Source: Mangifera indica (Eukaryota; Streptophyta; Magnoliopsida; Sapindales; Anacardiaceae). From it: DNA of 64,000 bases. This document shows, one piece after another, positions 20,842 to 34,300 of this stretch. The position numbers were made by a program, and so were the translations under genes. The stretch's first letter is position 1. Every line of letters begins with the position of its first letter. Location of the stretch: positions 1,860,001 to 1,924,000 of the forward strand of contig NC_058138.1 of the NCBI RefSeq assembly GCF_011075055.1. The letters are read 5' to 3'. The notes under the pieces are model-generated. The model made no database searches and had not been told where the DNA came from. It worked only from the letters and a program-made list of their open reading frames with translations.

Positions 20842-23800
20842 ATTTGTTAAAGAAATCCGAGTTTTATGGTTGTTTGCTGACGTATCAAGTCTTGGCAGCA
20901 TCAAAAGTGAACCAGAAAATTGAATAGCAGAAATTTTTTGCGTATCCTGAAGACTAAAAGGAGATGAATTGCATCGAACTTTTGCTTAGTAGGTAGAGTA
21001 CTTGATAGATAAGTACTCCTTTTATGGTAACTTTCATCATTTTCAGTAAAGTACTCTCCAAGTCTCCGAGCCTGCAAGAAATATTCTTGTCCACACACCA
21101 AGAAATAAAAAATTCAGATTGATTCTTTAAGTTTCTGTGTGTCAAATAAATGTTTAAAATTGCAATTTTTTTTTTAATAATTTAATATTTTCTATCATTA
21201 TGCAAAAACAACTGGGAACTTCTTTGTGAGTATTTGAGACTTTGAAAACATTTAATACTATTTGAAAAATATAACTGTAATACTTCTAGATAAATTTCAC
21301 ATGTACAATACACAGAAGAGGTGTTGAGTATATATGAATATCTTATATCGTTTAAAAATGTTAATAAAAGAGTAGTCAAATAATCTTTGAGTCCTAAACT
21401 ATCAAAACGTGTTTTGGGTTATAATAGCATATTCTCAAAGATTTTGGAAATTGTCTCCAAAATAATGGAGAAAAGGGGAACGGCCAAAACTTTGACAATG
21501 TTTTTCCTTGGGAACTTACGGTGAAATGAAGTTTTGTTTTCTTAGCTAAATGGTGTAGGCAACCTACATAGTATTTGAATCTTTTTTTATGTTTTCACCA
21601 GGCTAAAAAAAAACATCAGTATTAATAAAGGGAGAGAGAGGATTTTTACTGCTTTCAAAACAACGAGGAAGGCTTTGAGTATTGGTTTTAGAAAGAGAAA
21701 AATTGTTGAGAAGGAGGCTAGAATAGTAAAGCAATGTTGTTGATATAAGTTTATTGCATTAAGGTATGTCTCAATATTTTCATTTATTTGGGTATATAGG
21801 TGTTTTATAATTTGAGGATTAGATTTCTTTTTTTAGAATTCAATTCAATTTTATATTATAAATTGTTTGTTTCATGATAGTTTTATATTAGTTTATAAAT
21901 TAACTAAAAACAAAAGAAAATTTATATACATTTAATTCCATTTTATTTTATATATTAATTTCATTTTATAAAAAAGCTAGGGATTTTTAGTAATTTGTTG
22001 ATATCTTAACTTTGTAAATTTAAATAGATAGTTTATACTATTCGAAAAATTGTAAAAAAAACTTATTTGAGACATTACAGAGAGTTATTAACTATTTTAT
22101 GAAATTTTATGATTTCCTAATTTATAAAAAATTCATAGAATTAGCTAGAATTTTTAAATGATAAATCTGAAATTTTTGATGAAGTTCATGTCTGTAAAAG
22201 ATTTATTTATTTTATATATATTTCTTAATCGTTTTTAATTTAAATATTTTTTTATTTAAATCAATGTCTAGTTATGTTCTAAATTTTTTTGTAATTTTAT
22301 CATTTTAATATAATTTATTAAAATTGTTATAGGATTGAATGTTAAACCTGAAATTTATTTGACAAAATTTGTGAACGGTAAATAAATGTAGTTTTTAGTT
22401 TTTTTTTTGAATTAACTGTGACTTGAATTTTTTTTTATAATTAAATTAGTATGTATAGTTTAATTCTGGAAGTTTTCAAAATTTTATAAATTATATGCTA
22501 GCTACTAAATTATTACAAAAGTATGTGTCCAATTTGAAATATTTTTGACAGTGTTAATGGTCTGTGATAAAAATTTCGTTTTATATAGCTTTTTAAATAT
22601 TTTCAGGTTCATATTTTGAAATGAAAAATATGAATATGTTAAGTTTATATCTGCAAAATTTTGTAAATTTTTGAGTTATATATAATTTTATAAAATTGGT
22701 GGAAGCTTGAATTGTCAAACTTGAAAACTGTTGTCTGTGTTCATGAGCTGTGGAAGAAAGTAATTTTTGAGAAGTTTTATACATATTTCTTAAAGCTGAA
22801 TAATTTTTGGTAAACCATCTATATGTCTTCTTTGTCCCAACGAACTTTTGTAATGTTTCTATTTGTGTAGAAATTTATAAAATTCATGGAACAAAAGTTG
22901 TACAGTGTAGACATATGTTAGTTAGGTTTATGATTGTTTACCTTAGACACTCTTAGAATCTGTGAAATTAATTTTGGAATTGAGGATTTTTAGCGGGATT
23001 TAAGGATTTTACTAAGAGTATTATTACAATTTAAATTCATTTGTTTTGGCTAGGATCCGAAGAGGTTGTACATGGTAGCTTAAATCGTATAAGAGTTTGT
23101 GTAGATTTTTTTCTATTAATCGAGGTAAGTAGAAACTATTCTTTTTGTATGCATATAAGTGTTATATGTTTGGAAATGATAGTCAAATTTGAAAAATTTG
23201 GTTTTCGTAAGCTATATAATATTTTTGTAAACGTTTTATATCAAACCCAAAAAAAAAATTTCTACAAATACTTTGTTTATATAATATGAATATTTCTTTG
23301 ATTTATATATAATTGTTTTTGTTCCCATACATAGATCATAAGTTATATAAATGATATTTCATTCTGATTATATGAAATGACTTTTGTGAGTTATAAAATA
23401 TTTCTGCATATGTTTTTTTTCACCCAAATTTTAACTACTTAGAGATTGATTTAATAAAATTATTTATGATATGAAATTTTGTTTATATATGTGGTTTTGA
23501 CTCACTATCCGTAGTCTTTGCATATCTGCTTTGAACTTTAAAACTATAAGTTTGGTTCAGTTGGATTATCTATTCTGTTGTGCACATTTTTGAAATTCTG
23601 ATCGGGTTACCGAAAGTACAGGTGACACTACGTGACAAGAGTTTAAAATAAATTTTGACTTATGTTTGATAGTTTGAAAGGTTATGAAATAATTTATTTG
23701 TGGTTTTATACGTGTAAGCACCTTTTTCTGTTTGACCTTCTTTTATTTAATTTTCTTTATAAATATTTGAATTAAATGTTTAAGTATGCATATATAACAT

Positions 23801-24338
23801 TTAGTTTTTGTTTACCGAGTTAACATCTCACCCTTCATCATTAGCATTTTTGCAGATTAGAAATTTCATAGAGTGTGAGTTTCTGTTTAGCATTTGAGAA
23901 ATAAAAAATAAGAGAAGTTAGCTGGAAAGATTGGCTAAAAGAAAAATAAAACAGATTAGTAATTATTCAATTGTATGTTTTGTTTGAAAGACTTTTTATT
24001 CTAATGTTTTTGTGGTTAAAAACTTTGTATTCAAAACTTGACTTTATTTAAGAGATTTTCGAAGTCTTTTGAGGTCACATTTTATTATGGTTTTGGGGTT
24101 TTTCACTCAGTTATTCTCAACCAAAAAAAAAAAAACATCTCTATTTATTTAAAGTTTCTCTGATGGTTTTACAAACCATACCTGACCTGTCAGTTCAACC
24201 GGCAATTGGTTGCCAATTTGATTGGGAGATGGTTCAACCTTGGTATGGGTTTTGAATTGGGGTGAACCCTAGTCAAACTAGCCCAAATATGTTTGGTTCA
24301 CGGATCAACTGCCGACTTAACTCGATGAAACCCATACA
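20842..24338. other. Long AT-rich non-coding stretch, possibly an LTR-type relic
   Basis: No gene recognised. Part of it (about 22900-23900) has phrases such as GATCGGGTTACCGAAAGTAC and CGAGTTAACATCTCACCC that feel like long non-coding repeats of plant LTR elements, but I could not find paired LTRs, a primer site or a target duplication. Confidence 0.25.
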
Positions 24339-24524
24339 TTGACACCAACATCACGATGTTGTAAAAATAAGTTTTTTTTTTTTTCCTATGCAATCCTGCG
24401 TCTCAGCCATCACATAACTTGGCAAACACCACCAGCATGGCATCAGCCTGATTTTTTTTCATTTAACCAATCTTTTGACTATTATATGGAGATATTATGT
24501 GTGCACCATCAATCCTCAGATTGT

Positions 24525-24732
24525 TATCTTGATGTGGACTGGGAACAACGTAACCAGGCCATTTCGAGTTGCCGGAGCAGCAGCGCTGGCTTCACTTGTT
24601 GACAAAGGTTTGAAGAGGATCCAAAACTATTTCAGGTTTCCAAATCTTGTCTATGCATTTGCCCCTGTTGTCTCCATAGTTGGTGCTTCATGTTTAACAG
24701 TCGTTGGGTTGCTCATCCTTTCCAGACGTTGA
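24525..24732 (+). other. Short ORF resembling the 3' end of a small membrane-protein gene
   Basis: The + strand frame encodes NNVTRPFRVAGAAALASLVD, then KGLKRIQNYFRFPNLVYAFA and a hydrophobic stretch VVSIVGASCLTVVGLLILSRR before a stop. The composition is protein-like and unlike the AT-rich flanks, with one predicted membrane segment at the C-terminus. No convincing upstream exons with the rest of a gene were found. It may be a gene fragment; the family is not identified. Confidence 0.35.
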
Positions 24733-25847
24733 AAAAATTCTCTCATCAAAGTGCAAAAAATGAAGTGAAAACTCCTTTTCTTGTGCTTGTGCTTGTATAT
24801 ATTTTAGAAATTGTGTCATTTGATTCTAATATTTTCTGGCCCTTCTCTTGCCATAGAAGGAAAACTGTTGCTTAATCAATGTTTTTAGACTCATAGTGAA
24901 CCTTGACCCGGTCTAGGGGCTGCTCTGAATCTTGATTGTTCAGTTAGTGATGGAATAAATAAATATTATAATAATATTTAATCAAGCAAAATTTTGGTCT
25001 AATGGTATATGGTGCATATTCCTTACAAAATGGATTCAGTTTAAGTCTAAACAATTTACATGCTGACATCAGTATGACAATTTGACTAAATGAACTCAAT
25101 GGTCGAACCATGACTTGACGTGGTTTGTCTTGTTCAACCGTGGTTTACTTGTCCAATGGTTGATCAAATTTTAAACATCGACTTTGGACTAGATTGGTTA
25201 TCAAATCTCAACCAAGCTAGTTTAATCAATTGATCTAGTTTAGGTTTTAAAACAATGCCTCGAATGAAGCTTGCCTAAATTATAGTGCGAGTATTTGTTT
25301 TAGTACTCTTTTGTAAGGACAGATTTAAGGTAAGCTAGTTTGAGTTTGATTGTCAACTCGGTTTAATCAAGTTCATGCTCAAATTCAAGCATAAGGGATT
25401 TTATACTGTCAAGCTCAACTTTGAGGTGTATTCGACACACGATTACAACTAAGAGACATGATGATGACTCGTACAAAATTATATAATCTAAGAAGAATCA
25501 CGTCTTGTAAGCTAGTTATTGATTGGGTAATAAAAAATCATATAAACCTTATACTATAAACTAATATTTTATAATGTAATATCTAAGTCTCATATCTGAC
25601 ATTTGGTTGATACTGTATACTTGAGATCGTAACATGTTTCCACATAAATAATATTAAAAAGAACATCTAAGATAGAATAACATCACTGCATAAAAGCTCC
25701 CCATTTTCATGTACAGAAAACAAAATCCCTGGCATGTCATGCCATTTTGATCAAACTATGAAATCACCAGTTCATATGATACTCAACTGCTATTCTACCT
25801 TTTTGAAAATCTGGTGTCATACAACTCTAAATCGCCTTTAAAGGAGA
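24733..25847. other. Non-coding spacer
   Basis: AT-rich, with several short TTGACTTGACG/GGTTCAACC-like degenerate repeats around 24890-25260. No gene seen. Confidence 0.3.
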
Positions 25848-27876
25848 TTATTCTTGAATGCAAGTATCATTTTTTTGCAACAGAAGCAAAAAGAATGCTA
25901 ATATAGAACTGAAGAACATTTTGATAGCGTATCTCACAAAGTCATTGTCATCTTCATTGGAGATGTTCCTTGAGGAAGATATAGCGGTTGCTGAAAGTAA
26001 GGCTTCTAGTACTACATCTGCCAGATCAGTGATGAAGGAAGACATGCAGTTGAGGGCGGGTACATGTCCCCAGTTTTGAATGCCGGATTCAAGAGCCTTC
26101 ATGTCAATCTCTTCAAGTGTTTCAATGTGCTCACTCATAAAACTGCAATAGTAAATACTCCTTAGATGGCCATTTTAGCGCTTGTATCGACACACAGAAT
26201 TGCTATTTTTGTAACTAGTCATTAGTCATATAACTGACTCGAACTGCTAGAAGACTCTTAACACCTTTCTGGGAGAACTTAACAACTGTAGGAATTAAAC
26301 CTGATGATGAGGATAAATAAGACAGTGCTTATAATTCAAGGCAGACAAGAAAGATGGAAGCTAAAACTAAAGAAATTGGGTTTTAAAGTAAACCTGGTAT
26401 GCCAGAGTATGATCGTCACCAAATCCTTGGCTTTTCAACTTTCTGCACTCCTCATCTGGTTTCTGTATGGAACACTAGCATTCTCAACATAATTGACTGG
26501 TACTAAAAAATTTCATTATCTTAAATTCCACATATAAAAGTCAAAAGAAAAGTTGTAGAGACTAATCCCATCAAATGACCACAACCCAGGCAAATCAAAT
26601 TTTAATATATATGCTGATTTTGTGCCGCAAAAGAATCATATGCAAGAAGAATATATCCAGAAATTAAACGCACCTCATCAAGCTTAGAGAACTTCTCTAA
26701 CTCTTTCTTAATAAATTCAGCCATAGACTTCATGTAACCTTCTTGCTGATACCAGGACCGTATGATAGATACAGGCAGCCTTGATATATATGCATCTTCC
26801 CTGGCATATCATTCTCACTCAGAAATTATTTATGATATAAAAATTTATTTACGACAGGCAAGCAATTAGAGAATATACAAAACAGAAGCATTCACTCCAG
26901 AACACAGATGCTTGACCCAGTTGTAGAGATAGAGAACTGTATCAATATCGGTATGACAAATTAAATAGGCATTACAGCTTTATCAGCAAGAGCAAGGGAA
27001 TTCAGTACCTACATAAACAAGCACAAGTGCGTCCTCTGCTAAGTTTCTATCGGCGTGCAACCTTGCCAATCTGAAACTGCCCACCTGTTTGTGATATTGA
27101 TAATGCATCTAATTAACATTGCAGTAAGGATTTTGATCGTTGCTATTTCCAGGAAAATTTTAATGAATCAAAATTCAACAGACTATAAATTGAAAAAAAT
27201 ATCTAAACCTCATCACCTTATCTGCTTTTCTTTTCCTCCTACAATTCCATGCTCTGTATTCCCCTGTATTTTTTGTTACCATTTTCTGATGTGAAACCAA
27301 AGAAACTATGTTGTGATTATGGTAAGGGGGCTCAAGACATTCAAAAAAGAAGAAAGTATTTTACATCCAAATATTGTTCAAATAGTATAACTATTTACAA
27401 TTGAATTGAATTATTACATAAACATGCCAAACTCTTGCATTGGTAGGAAATGAACTTTAATCAATATAAAATTAATGTTAAATTTGATTCTAATTATTAA
27501 AATTTCATGAACAAGATTCAAACCAGTTTGCATTGCAGAATCATGTCTCAGTTGATGTATTTCAGGTAATCCTCCTGCTCTTACTTCTACTACAATTAAT
27601 TACACTTCAGATTTTATCAATCTCTAGATAATTAAATCAAAGTTCATTTGTTATAGAAAAGACGGCTCAACCTAACTAAACCCACCACATTGATGGAAAA
27701 TGGGACACCTAGCAAACAACAGTAACAAAAGTTATGATAGGAGAGAAAAGCAGCACATACCACTGCCATGAGCACACTTCTTTGTCGAACTCAAGGTGTT
27801 AGGGCTGTGGAAAATGGTTTTGATAGGGAGCCTAATGCCGTTGATTTTAACGGGAAGATCTTCCTTGGCCTTTTAG
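25848..27876 (-). pseudogene. Module copy m1: unidentified multi-exon gene with hydrophobic C-terminus
   Basis: The best-preserved copy of the module. Exon-like blocks in order: 27876-27766 (AKEDLPVKINGIRLP), 27263-27217 (EYRAWNCRRKRKADK, donor AAG/GTGATG), 27084-27009 (VGSFRLARLHADRNLAED, ALVLVYV), from 26936 (LYLYNWVKHLCSG), 26790-26672 (SWYQQEGYMKSMAEFIKKE), 26462-26394 (KPDEECRKLKSQGFGDDHT, LAYQ), about 26305-26225 (QKGVKSLLA) and 26150-25848 ([20 protein letters not shown], then [20 protein letters not shown] near the stop). Several junctions are in phase, which suggests a real spliced gene. The 26790 block lost a base relative to other copies, and the first block may be shifted. The last block suggests a C-terminal membrane anchor. 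I do not recognise the family. Confidence 0.55.
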
Positions 27877-28630
27877 AAAAGTAAAGATAATTGTGAGGGT
27901 GTCTCTACAAAAAATATATATATATAAGGCAAAACTAGCATTTAGGTTGCAATATATTTAAAAAAACTATTAAAAAGAAAGCCCAGAGCCAGCCAGATAT
28001 CCCCTTACTTTCAATAAAATTTAAAAAAAAAAACCCTTAGACTTGCAAAATTATTCCTTAATTCCCTTGTAGAATTGCTTCCCTTCCTAAGAGCTATATC
28101 ATATCAGCAAGAGTGTAGAAATTTCAGTACCTAGATTATGACAAGAGTCTCCTTGCTAAATTGCCACTTGCGTTTTGATATTGATAATGCATTATCAATT
28201 ACCAAAAAAAAAAAAAGATCATGCACAATCAAAAAAATATATAGTTGGTATTCTTTACTTTTTAGGAAAAAATCAATGGAAATTATTGATGAACATGATT
28301 CACGCCTTTATAACGTATTGCAAAATAAGTCTCTTCTTCTTCTTCGAATTCAAAAACAAAGGAAAAATTGAAGATACAATCACAAGTATAAAAAAAATTT
28401 TAAATTACTATAAAATATAACTACTCAAACAAGAATAATAATTTGTTATTGAATTAGTGATATATGATTCATACCATTTAGTTGAACCTTGCTAATTCTC
28501 TTGAAAAACAAATCAGACTTCCAGACAGTTTATGACTAATTAAATAAACATATTTTAAGAAGACAATAGCAATTATTGTGTAAAAATTATTTTCAAAAAC
28601 AATTTATTAAAAAAATAATAACGGTTTAAA

Positions 28631-30660
28631 TTAGGAACTAATTAATTCACACACCTGAACAAATCTTTGTACAGTAGGGTTAAGGTTACGCATCCATTGT
28701 GCTCCTATCTTAATCAATGGATGTATCACAACATTGTTGAGCTTTGGTGTTAGTTGTTCTCCATAACCAAAGGTCTTCATTATCGGACATCTATAAATCT
28801 TAAGTGTATATAAAACTGGTACATATCCCCAGTTTTGAATGCGGCATTCAAGAGGCAACTCCTTGTACTCCATGTCAATCTTTTCAAATGTTTTTATGTG
28901 CTTACTCACAAAGCTGCAATTGTAACTACTGTAATTAATTTAACTTTGCAGATAGCCATTTTAGTGCTCATATCGACTATGAAATTACTATTTTTGTAAC
29001 TATTCAAGTACCTGACTGGAAATACAAGAAGACTCTTAACACCTTTCTAGTTGAGCTCAATGAGAACTTCAACATTGTCAAGCTTCAACCATTGGTGTAA
29101 GCGCCCAACCTAATGATGGAAAAAAATATAAGAGATCAAGAAAGTTCATAACCAACAGTTGCGACAGTACACGCAGACAAGAAAGATAAATCTAAAACTT
29201 ATGAAACTGGGTTTTACTGTCAAACCTAGCATGTCAAAGTATGATTTTTGCCAAATCCACAGCTTTTCAAGTTCTGCACTCCTCCATCTGGTCTTATGGA
29301 TCACTAGCATTCTCAACATAGCTGATTGGTGCTTCATGGGCACTAAAGAATTTCATTACCTATAGTTCCACATATAAAAGTCAAAGAAAAGTTGTAGAGA
29401 TTAATCCCATCAGATATCCACAACCCAGGCAAGTCAAATTTTAATATATATACTGAATTTTGTGCTGCAAAAGAATCATATACAGGAAGAGTATTTCCAG
29501 AAATTTAAATGCATCTCATCAGGCTTAGGGAATTTCTCCAGCGCTTTCTGAATCATGTCATCCAATTGTTGATACCAGGGCCCGTATAATAGAAACAGGC
29601 AGCCTTGATATATATGCATCTTACCTGGCATATTATTCTCACTCAGAAATGGTTTATGATATAAAAATTAATTTACCACAGGCAAGCAATTAGAGAATAT
29701 ACTAAAACAGAAGCAGCACCTAAATATTCTCTCCAGCAGACAGATTCTTGACCCAGTAGTAGAAATAGAGACTGTGGATAAATCCTCTTCTGAAACAAAG
29801 TGAGTTTCATCTAATTTAAGCTAGGAACACCATCTTCTCTTTTGATGCAAACATCCACCTTTTATTCTTTCTTGTTCATGACTATTTCTTCTATATTTTA
29901 TCATCAAGTCATTTGAGCTAACAAGTAATGTAATAATGAGAATACATTGATGGCAATTTGTTAACATACCTGTTTTCAGGCTTGTTTTCCCCTAAATTTT
30001 GCATTACAAATTTCGACCAAATGAATGTTTTCTTTATACTCTATGTTCAAAAACAATAGAATTGTATCAGTATGACAAATGAAATTGGCATTAGAGCTAT
30101 ATCAGCAAGAGTGAGGGAATTCAGCGCCTTAATTAAACGAGCGTATGACAATTGTCTCTTCTGCTAAGTTTCCAGCAGCATGCAACCTTGCCACACTGAA
30201 ATTGCCCACCTGTTTGTGATATTGATAATGCATAATCATTAATATTGAAGTAAGGATTTTATTCCTTGCTATTTCTAGGAAAAATTTAATGAATAAAAAT
30301 ACAACAGTATAAATTACAAATGATACCTAAAACCTCTTCAGCTTGTCTGCTTTTCCTTTTCTGCTACAATTCCTTGCCCTGTACTCCCCTGCATTTTCTG
30401 TTACAATTTTCTCATGTGAATCTAAACAACCTATTTTGTTGTGGTATCAAGCCATTGAAGAAAGAAACAGAACCCATAAGCCTACAGTATAGTTTGTAAA
30501 AGAAAACAGAGAATCTATGGTATTATAAAAGAAAAAAGTGCACCACATACCACTGCCATGAGCACACTTCTTTGTCGAACTCAAAGCCTTTAGGGTTGCG
30601 GCAGATGGTATCAACGGGAAGCCTAAGGCCGTTGATTTTAACAGGAAGATCTTCCTTCGC
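28631..30660 (-). pseudogene. Module copy m2, last exon fused to an LRR exon
   Basis: Directly follows the CNL at 31351-34467. Blocks: 30660-30551 (AKEDLPVKINGLRLPVDTIC, FEFDKEVCSW), about 30390-30330 (EYRARNCSRKGKADK), 30212-30130 (VGNFSVARLHAAGN, stop after RSFN), about 29775-29725 (YYWVKNLSAGEN), 29640-29520 (MHIYQGCLFLS, WYQQLDDMIQKALEKFPKPD), about 29310-29230 (decayed KLKSCGFG block), about 29110-29030 (LHQWLKLDNVEVLIEL) and 28925-28655. The last block starts like copy m1 ([26 protein letters not shown]) but continues as CNL LRR ([19 protein letters not shown]). It ends at a CAG/GTGTGTG donor. A small exon-like copy follows at about 28480-28510. In-frame stops make a full product unlikely. 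Confidence 0.55.
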
Positions 30661-31216
30661 CTTTAAGTAAAAAGTAAAGGTGATTGTAGGGATCAGTTCG
30701 TGAAAAAATAAAGGTGAAACTACCATTTCGGTTACAACAAATTTATAATATTAAAAAAATCCCAGATCCGGCCTGCACCCTCACTTTGAATAAAATTATC
30801 AATTGCCCTCTATACTTGTAAAATTATCCTTAATTTCCCCTGTAGAATTGCTTCCCTTTTTTTTTTTTTTTAATTAAGTAATTAATTAAAAATTTTCACA
30901 AGAGTGAGAGAGGTTGAACTCAGGACTTTCCTTCTCTTTTATCAGTAAGTAGGCCTTAGAGGGAGGGAATTTCAGTACCTTGATTAAACGAGCTTATGAA
31001 ACATGTCTCGCTACTAGCTTTCCATCAATCTTGTCATTGTCTCAGTTAGGTGTTCACTTTTTCTTCTTCTTCTTCTTCTTCTATATTTCAAACAACAGAG
31101 ACATAATAGAAGCACTGTTTTTAAGAATTCAAAATTCGAAGATGTAATTATAAATATAAAATCTTTAAATTACTCAAACAAGAATAATAATTTGTTATTG
31201 AATACATGATTCATAC

Positions 31217-31244
31217 CATTTATTTGTTCCCTTGCGATTTTCTC
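31217..31244 (-). other. Candidate small second exon behind the CNL
   Basis: TTTTGCAG acceptor, then 28 bases encoding EKIAREQIN, then a GTATGAATC donor. The same arrangement recurs behind the other CNL copies (near 49935, 63455 and, changed, 28490). With the conserved GTATGT donor after the LRR exon it suggests that CNL transcripts splice onward instead of ending at the in-exon stop. Confidence 0.4.
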
Positions 31245-31350
31245 CTGCAAAACCAATCACAATTTTTAGATTATTAATGTCATACTTCTAACTAAACATA
31301 TTTTAATCAAACAATACAATTTATTCAAAAATATTTACAATTGTTTACAC

Positions 31351-34300
31351 TCAACAATTATCTAATTCACATACTTGTTCTTCTATGAATAATTGCTCAA
31401 CTGTGGAGTTTAGGTTACCCAACCATCGTGCTCTGGTAGAACTCATCATAACTTTGTTGAACTTTGGTGTCAGTTGTTTTCCATAACCAAAAATCTTCAT
31501 ATTTGGACATTTTATTATCATAAGTTCCTCCAAAACAGGAAATTCAATAGAATATGAGCTTGAGCTAAAACAACCAATGTTACTTAGCTGTACAAGCTTC
31601 AATTCGGACAAACTAGGAAAGACAATCTTCTTTGCTAATGATGATGATACTTCCTCATTTGTGACTATTTCTTCCAATGCTGAGCAATCATATATTTTAA
31701 GTTTCCAGAGCTTCACAAGGCTTTTGACTATGGAGGGGGTGAAGAGGCTTTTTAATTTATTGCAACTAAAAATATATATAGAAGTTAAGTTTCCCAAACT
31801 TGGGGAGGTTGTGGTGAGATCTTTCCTTGGTGGTATTATTTCCTCTTCTTCTCTCATTATGAAAATCTCCTCTAAATTGTCACAACTACATATCTCCATT
31901 TCTTCCAAACAAATGAGACTCTGCAACAAATCTTGTGAAAATATCTTAACTAACTTTGGGCACATCCATAATTTTATTCTCTTCAAGTTGCAAAGGTTTA
32001 TGTATTGAGTTTCACCTTTCCATATATGTGTCATGTTTGGCAGATATTTCAAATGTAGTTCCTTTAATGACGAAAGCAACTTTGTTTTTCCATATGTCAC
32101 CTTAAGCACTTCACAATCAAATACATATACCATTGATTTACACCAGCCTACTTCTAAATATTCCGTTTGTTCAATTACCAAATTCTTTAGGCAATTAATC
32201 AATCCTGAAATCATAACCTTATCATCATTTGACATCAACAATTTTCTTGAATATTCTTTTGAAAAACTCATAAAGTTGACCTTTTCAAAACGTCCTACAC
32301 CACCTATTATTATTGCAAAGTTTGATAAGTTTTTGAACGGCACATCATTATCAATTAAGAAATTCAAGTTTGGGATAATAATTTTCATGCTAGTCAATCT
32401 AGACAAAGATTGTAACTCAGCAAGCTTTGCATTGTTTCTCAAACCCCCCTCATCTCCTTCAGAATCCCAATGCTCAAAACTTCTTAAAACATACAACTCC
32501 TCCAATTTACACAGAGAAGATATGACACCATGTGCTATTCGTGCAAGCTCTTCACAATTGTTCAAAGCTAATAACCTCAAATGAATTAATTGACTGAAAG
32601 ATATTGGGATCTCCCTAACATTAGAATTATTAAGGTTAAGAATTTCTAGTTTACTTAGATGCCCGATAATAGATAAGTCGCCTAACTCGCAACCATTAAG
32701 ATACAATGTTCTAAGATTTGCCAGCAAAGAAAGTGACTCTGGCAGTGGCAATAATTGAGTTTCACTCAAGTCTACAACTCTAAGATCTTTCATGCCTTGA
32801 AAGAAATTATTAGGGAAAACCATTTTAGAATTTCCCTGCAATAGTAAAGACTGTAACTTTGGGCATTCCATCACATTTGACACTTCTTTAATATTATTTG
32901 ACATTAATGAGATACATGTGAGATCTTCATATGTATCTCTGTTTGGCCACTCTTTTAAATCAGTGCCAGCTTTGACCAAGAATATTTGGTTGTACTTAGG
33001 TGCTATTATACGTGCAACATCACGTACAACATCATGCAATTTTACATACTCTTCCATATTGTACCAATATTTTCCATAAATCAAGAGAAAAGAAGAGGTC
33101 AACGTACTTACAATAGTGTGAACTCTGTGCCTAACATCCTTCATTGTCTCAACATTTTTGAACCACCTCAAAGCCACTCCATATGTAACTAAAACTTCAA
33201 TTGGGATTTCAAAATCCTCTGGAAACAAGCTACAAAAGAAGAACAATGATTTTGCATCATCACTTTCTAGATATATGATGCTCAACTCCAAAGATGAAAC
33301 CACACTTCTTTGCATCCCTGAGATATCTGTATAAGCAGACGTTTTTAGTTGTCGTGCTGCATCTATCCACACATGCTCATTTTTGTTCTTTAATGCGCTT
33401 GCTATTGTCACAATTGCAATCGGCAAGCCGTCACATTCAGCAACTACATCTTTTGCGATTGAGCTTCTGATAGAATTTTCAACATCCATTCCAACGAGCT
33501 CCTTGAATAGCTCCCACGATTCCCATTTTGATAAAGTTTTGACTATATATGTTTTGTCACAATCCATTTCATCGTGCACATTTTTGCTTCGAGAGGTAAG
33601 CACAATCTTACAACCTTCGTGGTCCTTCCCAGAAGGAATACCAATCTCCTCCAATTTAATTTTTCCCCAAACATCATCCAATATTATGAGGATTCGTTTC
33701 TCCTCCTTAATTCTCTGCCACAAGGAACTTGCTCGTGCTGATTCAGGACAATCCGATAATGATTTCAGATCTAGCTTGTGAGCAATTTCTCTTTGAATAT
33801 TCATGATATTTGGGGTTTGAGACACAACTACCATAACTACTGAATTATACAACTTTTCTTCTTCAGCTAGTTTGCCAACTCGTTTCACTAGTGTGGTCTT
33901 ACCCACACCCCCCAGCCCACATATTCCAATTATGCTGACCTTGTCATCTTTCAAGGCCTCCATAATTTCATTCTTGATTGATTCTCTGGATTCAAAAATT
34001 CCAGAAAATCCAACAGTTGGAATGATAATGCTTGAAGGAGGAGGAGCAGGCTGAGATAGAGTTTGAAAATTTCCCTCTTCTTGGAGCTGAGTGATCACCG
34101 TTATCTTCTGCTTTGCCACCTTGCTGAACCGGTAACGCGATCGGACATTAATGCACCGCCCTTTGAAGCACATCTTGTTCACGTTGCCTTCATCTTCAAA
34201 AAACTTTTCTGCTTCTGCAGAGACATCATCAACTTTAGATATCCAGCTTTGGACATCAGGTAAGATAATTTCTCTGTTTCTTTCAGCAGCATCAATTCTC

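Noticed and set aside
21590..24130. Solo LTR or LINE
   Set aside because: Some phrases resemble plant LTR DNA, but no TG..CA ends with a target duplication and no coding domain could be found.
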